A DNA stretch of 12,273 nt from Chlamydomonas sphaeroides (lineage: Eukaryota; Chlorophyta; Chlorophyceae; Chlamydomonadales; Chlamydomonadaceae): contig BDDC01002384.1 in NCBI GenBank assembly GCA_001662425.1, positions 1,161-13,433 on the forward strand, in the 5' to 3' direction. Each line of letters opens with the position of its first letter. Within the stretch, counting starts at the first letter, position 1. The notes below the pieces were generated by a model. That model was given only the letters and a program-made list of their open reading frames with translations. It had not been told where the DNA came from and searched no databases. This document shows positions 6,625-12,273 of this stretch, in pieces. Made by a program: the position numbers and the translations under genes.

Positions 6625-9600
6625 CTGCTTGCTTGCTTGGACAGGTTCTGGCTTGTGCTCGTGTGTGGCCCTTGTCCCAGCCTTGTTTCTGTGTGTGTCC
6701 TGTTTGTTGTTGGGTGCAGTGTAGGTGCTTTTGGGGCTGTGTGTGCTGCCTTGGTGGTGGAGGTGCTGTGTGTGTGTCAGAGCTGGTAGGTGGTGCTGTC
6801 CCGGGGCTGGGAGCTTTTTTTTGCTCGTCCCTTTTGCTTTTCGTTTTTCTGCTTCCTTTGGCTTTTGCCTTTTCCTTTCTCTTTCTTTCCGTTTCTTTTT
6901 GTAACGTCTCTCTCTCTCTGGGCGGCGTACACGGCGGCCTGGGCCTTGGCGTGTTCCGCTGCCGAGCTTCCACATTCGCCGTACACCTGCCGGAGCCTCA
7001 GCGTCACTTCTTTGTCGAGCGCAGAGAAGAGCATGGAGCTCTCCATGTGGCGCTTGCTGTGCGCCCAGCGTGTACAGGGAGTGCGTGTACAGGGGGCCTG
7101 TGGGCAACCGGGTTGCATGGCACGTGGTGCACGACAAACCGGCAACACAACAGCTGGACGCACTGCATCGCACGGGCTGCTTGCCGCACGCCCTCCGCCC
7201 TAGCAGGCTAATCACCGGCGACCCGCCCTGCTGGCGCACCTAGCTGGCGGATGGCCTGGGCCAGGTGGATGAGGTTGTGCACTTTGATATCAAGCTCGGT
7301 GCCCGACAGCTCCTTCTCCACCTTGCAGACGGCCTCGACGACGGCCTCCTCGAGCGCTTGAAGCTCCGACCGCAGCTGCACCTTATCCCACAGCTTGCTG
7401 CAGGCCTTGACCAGCGACAGCATGGCGTCTTCTTGGCCGGCCGGTAGGCCAGCCACCTTGATGGTGTAGGTGCCGTAGGGGCCGCACAGCAGGAAGAACG
7501 TGTGGGACTTGGCCTTCTTGCCTGCTGTCGTCAGGCGGGACAGGCGGCCGGCGATGCACTTGGGGGCGCTCTTGGCAATGAGACGGAGTGCCTCGCGTGC
7601 CCGCTGCACCGCTTCCTTCTTGGCTGCGGGCGCAGGGATAGAGGCAGGGAGGCCGGGGGGGGCACATGAGTAAGAGCCCAGGGCGAGCCTGGCGGAAGGG
7701 GTCCGGGAGCTGGTGCCAGCAACGAGCCCGGGCGCAGGGATATGAGGCAGGGGGGGGGCAGTATGGGAATGAGCGCTGGGCGGGCGAAGCGGAAGGGGTC
7801 CGGGAAATAGTGCCAGCAACGAGCCCTGGCGCGCGGGCCACCAACCTTTGCCGGCCAGCACACGGATCCCGTTGGCGGTGTCGTACTGTACCATGGGCAC
7901 GCTGCGCTAGCGCAGGCCCTGCAGGTACCTGACTATGACGTCCTTGATGGCGCCGTAAATGGTATGCATGGCGTCGTAGTTGATGCCGAAGACCGGGTCG
8001 AATGCGCCGTGCTCGTACAGGGGGAACGACACGCCTATGGGGTCCTCGTACCGGCGGCGCCACGGCTCGGGGGCCGTCCGGGTCTCGCCAGGCGCGCGAG
8101 AATTGTGGCCGAACATGAGCTCGGGGGCAGTGCGGGCGGGAGGGCGGGTCATGTTGAGCGGCCGGGGCAGAACGCCGGGTCGCACGAGTCGCACGGGGGC
8201 GGGCGCAGGCGCAGGAGTGCGGGCTGGAGGCAGTTGCGCGTCGGCCTCCTCTTCCTCATCGTCGTCCGACGGCTCGAACTCCGAGTCTGTGGTGAGGGCG
8301 TCGCTATCGAGATCGGCTAACGGCGGGGGAGGTGCCCGGCGCCGCTGGCCGGCCGCTGCCGCGGGGCCGGTCAGGTTGGCGCGCGGCTCGTCGGGCTGGG
8401 CGGGGGCCGGCGCGGGTGCGCCGGTGCCAGATGGCCCAGCAGCGGCGCCGCGGCCTGGCTCTGCGACCGCAGCAGCAGGCGGGGGAGGCACTCCCCGCCG
8501 GGGCCGGGGAGCGGCGGCGTTGGCGCGCGCCGTGTCGGGCTGGGTGGGGGCCGGCGCGGCAGCGCGCGGCTCGTCGGGCTGGGCAGGGGCCGGCGCGGTC
8601 GCGCCGGTGCCAGATGGCCCAGCAGCGACGCCCGCGGCACGCTGCTGCTGGGCTCGGCGGCGCGCGCTCTGCTTGGGCGGAGGGGGGGCGGTGCAGCCCG
8701 CACAGGTCGGAGCGGAGGGGGTGGTCCTCGGGGAGGTACGCGAAGTGGTTGGCGTACACCGTCTTGCCGCCGACATGGTGGCCCTCGTGCCAGCACTTGA
8801 AGCAGGCGCAGGGTGCCGGCGAGCCCTGCGGGTAGGGGCGGCAGACGGGGAGACCACGGTGCGTGGGATCTGGCGTGTTATGGTCGCTAGCGACCGCTAT
8901 AGAGTCACGCGCGGCCAGCTCGCCCACTCTGCCCTCGCCCAGTCCGCCGGCCCCTAGACCCGCCAGATCCACTCCGGGGGAGTGAGGACTCGCCTTGAGC
9001 CCAAGTGAGTGGTGGAGGCCTCTATAGTCGGAGATGAACGATATGCACTTCACGCGGCACTGGAAGGACGGGGCGCCCTCCTTGCTTGCATCACGGACGT
9101 TCACGCCGTACTTCTCCAGGTAGTTCAGCTCGTCCTTGATCAAGGCGAACATGTGGTTGGGGTTCTGGGGGATGGGGTCTCCGCCAGGGGGCTTCACGTT
9201 GCCGCCAACCAGCGACAGCACCGTGCAGTAGCCAAGCTCGTGCCGGTTCTCCGCCGACGCGTTCAAGACCAGGACGAGAAAGGGAGTGGTGGACCGCTCG
9301 CGCTCATCTGCTGGTACCTGCTCGGCATGGCGCAAGGGTTTGGAGGGCAGCTGGGGTCACATGGGGTAGCACACGCACGTGGGTTCAAAGCTGGCTGTTG
9401 CATACAGGGCGCCTTGACGGGGGGCGCCGGGATAGACGCAACACGCACGCTGATTAGGAGCCGGTAGGTGGGACGGCGGGCAACGGGGAGCAACAGGGGG
9501 CGGCTGGCGGGGCTGGCGGCGCACTCACGATGAACGGGTCCGACACAATGATGACGACGAGGTTGCGCGGGTCCGCAGCAAAGGTGGGGTCTAGTTCGCG

Positions 9601-11319
9601 GACCCGCTTGGCCAGTTCGCCGTCGTTCATGTCAAGCAGAGTATCCAGCGCCCGCTGCCTCTCCTCGGCGTCCTCCTTGGCGTAGGCAATCTTCCTGGCG
9701 GTCTTCGCCTGGTGGGACGTCTGAGCGAGTAGCTCTCTGTCACGCTCGGGCTGCTTCGCCGCTATGCGAGCCTCTGCAAGGCCACCAGCGGTGCGTGACT
9801 GCCATGTGCCAAAGTCGGCAACAACGACGGGGTTCCGTACGTGCGGACAACAAACTCTGTCAGTGGTGAGTAGCTTACGTCCTGGGCCTCACTGTAGGGC
9901 CGATCGCACTGGCGGGTTGCGCCCTTGGGCGCTTTCATCCAGCCGGGACAGCACGCTGTGGCCTTGTCCTGCGGCGGGTCGGGGAGGTGACGCGGCAGCA
10001 GGAGCAGGGGGGAGGGCTCTTTTATCCGGATCGGGCGGCGGACCGGTCCAGCGCGTCGCCGGGCAACACGTGCAACCCCCTACCGGCTGGGTACCAAACC
10101 TTCGCCCCAGCCCCTTGGCCGGCCACTCGGGACAGGCTGCTCTCGCCGGACCTCGCCCAGGCTGCCTCAGCCCTGCCATATGCCTGGCCTGCCTGGGGCA
10201 GCCCGGCCCCCGCCCAGCCCCCGCCCAGGCCACGCCCAGCCAGCGTACCTTGTCACCGGGGATGTCGGGGCCGCGGTACACAAAGCCACACGGGCACATC
10301 TTGTAGCGGCAGAGCTTAGGCCATGCGCACAGGCCGCCATGAAGGTCGCTGGCCATGGTCATCACCTGCGTGTAGTCGCGGGGGATGAAGGCCGAGGCCC
10401 GGTTGTAGAGCTCGCTGGCGAGGATGCACGACATGTTCTTGTACGTCGACACCAGGAAGGCGTTGACGGCCGTCTCCGTGGCGCCAGGGGACGCGTCGTG
10501 CTGCTCAAACGCCTGCCACAGCACCCTCTCCACGACGGCCTTGACGGCGGGGTCATTAGGGAGCACGGGGTACTGGACGCGCTCGAAGCGGGACACCATC
10601 TCCGCGCCGTCGTTGCCGGGCACTAAGTCCCACCGGCGTATCTTCTCGGGGTCTGCGCAGTGCCGTGGGGGGGGGAGGGGATGCGGTGGAGGGGTCTCGG
10701 TAGGCAGCACCTGGGTGTTTCGTTGGCGGGGTAGGAATGCTGCTGTTTGGACATGCGCTTGGTGGGGCGCGGCCAGGGCTCTGTGCGCGCACGGAGGCTC
10801 ACCAGAGCGAGGTGGTAGGGCGCGCTGCCGGGCGGCAGGGGCCGGCTGCGCCGGCGGGCCCACTCCGTCGCCGTGGGGAGTGGGCTGGTCCACCGCGGCC
10901 TCGCCAAGCTGTGCCGCTAGGCGGGTGTTGTGGCCGTGGGACACTGCTGGCCGCGGAGACACCAGGGGAGGCCGGGGGAGGCCGGGGGACGCCAGGAGAG
11001 GCCGGCGGCGGAAGGGGTTGCGCTGGAGCATGGGGCTCATCGGGCGGGGGAGTACCGCTGCGGTTGCTCCAGGGGAATGGAGCGGTGCCAGTGTACGCCA
11101 GCGCTCGCGTGGTGGGTCATTGGCTGGTGCGCCAGCGGCATCGGGCGCAACATCGGGAGCCTCGCCCTGGGCTCGCGCCACCGGAGGGAGCAGGGGTTTG
11201 TAGCGCATGGTGCACAAGCTGCCAATGGCCAATAACGAAGTGAGGGTAAGCACCGTGAGCGCTGTGCGTAGCATGATCCAACTTGCTCTGGTTCGCGTGG
11301 GCTGCCTACGGTCCTGCAT
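5717..11319 (-). CDS. CACTA/EnSpm Tnp2-family transposase, nine exons, two lesions
   Basis: My exon model is 11319-10803, 10652-10249, 9873-9529, 9317-8994, 8825-7846, 7623-7223, 7097-6906, 6624-6408 and 6288-5717. All phases agree, giving about 1316 codons if the C7 run at 8682-8688 is read as C6 and the TAG at 7907 is passed. The order of features matches Tnp2. A Cys cluster (MCPCGFVYRG ... CCPHV) comes first, then FAADPRNLVVIIVSDPF, then STTPFLVLVLNASAENR, LIKDELNYLEKYGVNV, FISDYRGLHHSLGLK and CFKCWHEGHH, then YLPEDHPLR, INYDAMH and a DUF4218-like HNLIHLAQAIRQLG. D419, D519 and the Asp at 7973-7975 are candidate catalytic acidics. It would cut and paste the element in the nucleus. The first and last splice sites and exons 7-9 are the least certain. 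It could be a decaying copy. Confidence 0.8.
6289..6407 (-). other. Inferred intron bridging a frame change
   Basis: The frame reading YFSDYLPIWWG upstream differs from that reading LIGANIFAAVVQIEALYDG downstream. A donor CGCC|GTGACG and acceptor CTGCAG|CACTCG join them in phase as WWGRPLEGARALIGAN. The donor is weak, and an indel is an alternative. Confidence 0.4.
6813..6921. repeat. Pyrimidine-rich tract (polypurine on the minus strand)
   Basis: About 110 nt of the plus strand is almost all t and c in runs such as ctttctctttctttccg, ending in a (tc)n stretch. In my model most of it is the start of a transposase intron (6625-6905). Read through instead, the minus strand encodes a Lys/Arg-rich tail (KRNGKKEKGKGKSQRKQKNE) with a stop at 6777-6779. 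Confidence 0.75.
6906..7623 (-). other. DUF4218-like segment of the transposase
   Basis: Exon 6 (7623-7223) encodes KSHTFFLLCG, then SKLWDKVQL, a Glu-rich helix and ELDIKVHNLIHLAQAIRQLG. In Tnp2 proteins the corresponding landmarks are KSHDxHxLMQ, the CxxLExxFPP helix and an HLxxHLxxEIxxxGP segment. Exon 7 continues CTRWAHSKRHMESSM, aligned in concept with the family's RWMYPFERYM. The intron between them (7222-7098) is phase 0 with a weak GTCGCC donor. Confidence 0.6.
7628..7833. repeat. 102-nt tandem duplication inside a transposase intron
   Basis: Two diverged copies start with gggcgcaggga-like words at 7628 and 7730. Each has a long G run, then cggaaggggtccggga, then tgccagcaacgagccc. They fill most of the phase-1 intron 7624-7845 (donor AAAG|GTTGGT, acceptor CCCGCAG), which joins VLAGK to KKEAVQRAREALRL. 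Confidence 0.8.
7907..7909 (-). other. In-frame TAG in the Tnp2 core
   Basis: The frame reads INYDAMHTIYGAIKDVIVRYLQGLR-TAG-RSVPMVQYD and stays open on both sides. A CAG-to-TAG transition is the simplest reading. The only intron that would remove it (AG|GTACCT to GCGCAG) is 27 nt, which is shorter than any other here. Confidence 0.7.
8381..8640 (-). repeat. Repeated Pro/Ala linker in the transposase
   Basis: About 70 nt starting at 8381 recurs at 8564 (spacing 183), with a partial copy near 8523. On the minus strand the repeats encode AAGPSGTGA followed by PAPAQPDEPRA, twice, with AAPAPTQPDTARA in between. Downstream lies an acidic stretch (SDDDEEEEAD). This disordered insert separates YLPEDHPLR from INYDAMH. 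Confidence 0.75.
8682..8688 (-). other. C7 run (G7 on plus) at a frame change in the transposase
   Basis: The frame carrying CFKCWHEGHH...HPLRSDLCGLHRP must become the frame carrying PKQSARRRAQQQ...INYDAMH. Reading six C instead of seven joins them exactly (HRPPPPKQSARRR). No GT-AG pair near here does so as simply. Confidence 0.55.
8826..8993 (-). other. GC-AG intron in the transposase
   Basis: The donor is CTCAAG|GCGAGT and the acceptor CTACCCGCAG|GGCTCG, phase 0, 168 nt. Removal joins FISDYRGLHHSLGLK directly to GSPAPCACFKCWHEG, which restores the Tnp2 spacing between the aspartate block and the CxxC block. The intron is open in frame, so only homology and spacing reveal it. Confidence 0.65.
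9874..10248 (-). other. Longest intron of the transposase (375 nt), acceptor uncertain
   Basis: The donor is GACAAG|GTACGC, phase 0. Unspliced, the frame meets TGA at 9889-9891. The best in-phase acceptor is ACGTAAG|CTACTC. The stronger-looking CCTACAG at about 9892 would put the TGA at the start of the exon. Just beyond, CCPHVRNPVVVADFGTW continues the Cys cluster. Confidence 0.5.
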
Positions 11320-11617
11320 GTTGGACACCTACGCGCCTACTCGCGCGCAGTTGTTGGAAAGGCTCGAGTCAGGGAGTGTGACTCCCGCGCCTGGGGCGCA
11401 AGGTGCCGTACGGAGGTCAATGCCTCCACGCCTCGCCTCGCCAAACAGGACCACACTTACAAACAGGACCACCACTTGTCGTTACATACACTGTCGCATC
11501 AACCACAACGCAAACCTGGTCTGCGCTATGGCGCTGCATCAAGAGCATCTTGCGCCTCGGTCCGCACTTAGTGGTCTTCAGCGACCACACAACGCCTATG
11601 CCGCCTACGCAACAAGT
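11320..11617. promoter_or_regulatory. Divergent region upstream of the transposase and the right-hand gene
   Basis: It contains a 13-nt direct repeat, caaacaggaccac, at 11442-11454 and 11460-11472 (spacing 18). It also has a 6-bp hairpin, GTGGTC at 11571-11576 and GACCAC at 11583-11588, with a 6-nt loop. Short repeats near a transposase promoter are where CACTA regulatory proteins bind in plants; that role here is inference. The region is more AT-rich than its surroundings (11440-11520). Confidence 0.45.
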
Positions 11618-12273
11618 ATGAACCGCAGGGCTAGCGCCGGGGCCAGTCGTGGCTACAGCTCTGGAGCCGCGACTGGGTTGACCGGGCCCGGCGACCTTGA
11701 CCGCCGTGGAGACTACACCAACGACCCCATGGCATATGCCGCCGCTGCTGGAGAAGGAGAGCTGGGCACGTTCGGGCTTCCGCAGGACTTCCGTGACAAC
11801 ATCGGGCGTGTGGCCGACGCGCAGCTCCGCTACGCAATGCGTCGGTGTGGCAAGGACGTCGACTTCACGTTCTTCACTCAGGTCATGTGCACGAACTTCG
11901 TCGTGGAGGGCCTGGACGGCTGCCGGACCTTCCTCGTGGGCCAGTGGGCCATCGAGAGCAAGTGCGCTGAGCTCATCATCCATGAGCTGCTTCCCGTGCT
12001 GGCAGAGGCAAAGAGGCGAGTTGGGTTGTGGTTGCGCTGCTAGAGACTCAGCGAGCTACAACCGTTGACTGGCAGCCTGGGCCCGCTTGACTTGCTGCTA
12101 AGCCGCCGCCCCACCGCCGCAAACCCCCACCCGCCCCGCCCTTGCTCAGGGACGCCATTGCCAGCAAGGCCAAGAAGGCGCCACGGAAGAAGGACGACGG
12201 CTACACCGCGTTCTTGGAGGAGGCGCGCGCGCTTGCCCCGAAGGTGGCCCTGGGCACGCCATATGTGGGCGTC
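11618..12273 (+). CDS. Unknown gene, 5' part, runs off the right edge
   Basis: Exon 1 (11618-12015) starts MNRRASAGASRGYSSGAATG. After a Gly/Ala/Ser-rich leader it has a folded-looking stretch: GTFGLPQDFRDNIGRVADAQ, VDFTFFTQVMCTNF, TFLVGQWAIESKCAELIIHE. Exon 2 (12150 to the edge) continues in phase with a basic stretch (ASKAKKAPRKKDDGYTAFLE) and ends unfinished. The intron 12016-12149 is GC-AG. I do not recognise the family. Being divergent from the transposase, it could be the element's second protein (the position of a TnpA-like DNA-binding protein) or a neighbouring host gene. The start is uncertain: the frame is open upstream, and ATGs at 11529 (good context) and 11207 are alternatives. 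I prefer 11618 because it leaves a promoter-sized gap. Confidence 0.55.
12016..12149 (+). other. GC-AG intron in the right-hand gene
   Basis: The donor is GCAAAGAG|GCGAGT and the acceptor CTTGCTCAG|GGACGCC, after a C-rich tract. Two carried bases join LAEAKR to DAIASKAKKAPRKK. The alternative GTTGGG donor five bases on gives a different, shadow-like frame (GRHCQQGQEGATEEG). Reading through meets TAG at 12041. Confidence 0.65.

Larger units (their letters stand above)
5717..11617. mobile_element. CACTA (EnSpm) DNA transposon, borders not located
   Basis: The transposase gene defines the element class. I found no paired CACTA...TAGTG termini in the window, so the limits given are only the transposase gene plus its upstream region. 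The element may extend left over the kinase pair and right beyond the window. Confidence 0.5.

Noticed and set aside
6286..7211. Plus-strand frames with a run of Phe/Leu resembling a membrane protein
   Set aside because: The hydrophobic string comes from the pyrimidine tract; the minus strand here carries the transposase exons.
7907..7909. Variant genetic code with TAG as glutamine
   Set aside because: The transposase C-terminus and the restored left gene both end at TAG, so general reassignment is unlikely.
7980..8957. 325-aa plus-strand open frame
   Set aside because: Antisense of the Pro/Ala repeat linker of the transposase; Gly/Ala-rich shadow with no domain.
9892..9898. CCTACAG as the acceptor for transposase exon 3
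   Set aside because: Although a better acceptor consensus, it places TGA in frame immediately after the splice.
1..12273. CACTA...TAGTG terminal inverted repeats
   Set aside because: Isolated cacta or tagtg pentamers occur (for example near 4205 and 5715), but no longer paired inverted ends or target duplications could be seen.

Overview
The window looks like nuclear DNA of a chlorophycean green alga. It is very GC-rich, its genes are cut by short introns (about 95-375 nt) whose reading phases match, its proteins carry Ala/Pro-rich linkers, and there are long GC-rich tandem arrays. A Haematococcus/Chlamydomonas-type volvocalean is my best guess. That guess rests on composition and on repeats that translate as GWLPAGYRLATG-like strings; it is not a database match.

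Layout: (1) 1-465, a 205-nt tandem repeat. (2) 539-1969, minus strand, a three-exon gene of unknown function with a lysine-rich tail that is shifted out of frame at a G9 run. (3) 2189-4142, plus strand, a five-exon protein kinase gene, divergent from the previous gene across 219 bp. (4) 4143-5716, a gene-poor block with a 71-nt tandem array, a 232-nt tandem duplication and an inverted 30-nt repeat. (5) 5717-11319, minus strand, a nine-exon gene (about 1316 codons by my model) for a CACTA/EnSpm Tnp2-type transposase. It has an in-frame TAG and an apparent one-base excess in a C7 run. (6) About 11618 to the right edge, plus strand, the first two exons of an unrecognised gene, divergent from the transposase across about 300 bp.

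The genes thus form two divergent pairs: unknown/kinase and transposase/unknown. The core of the same dispersed repeat lies in opposite orientations on either side of the unknown/kinase pair. This suggests that the kinase and its partner are cargo of, or were brought together by, a large CACTA-type element. No element termini could be found, so that link is inference. Three introns, in three different genes, use GC-AG splice sites, each fixed by reading phase. No rRNA, tRNA or CRISPR was seen.
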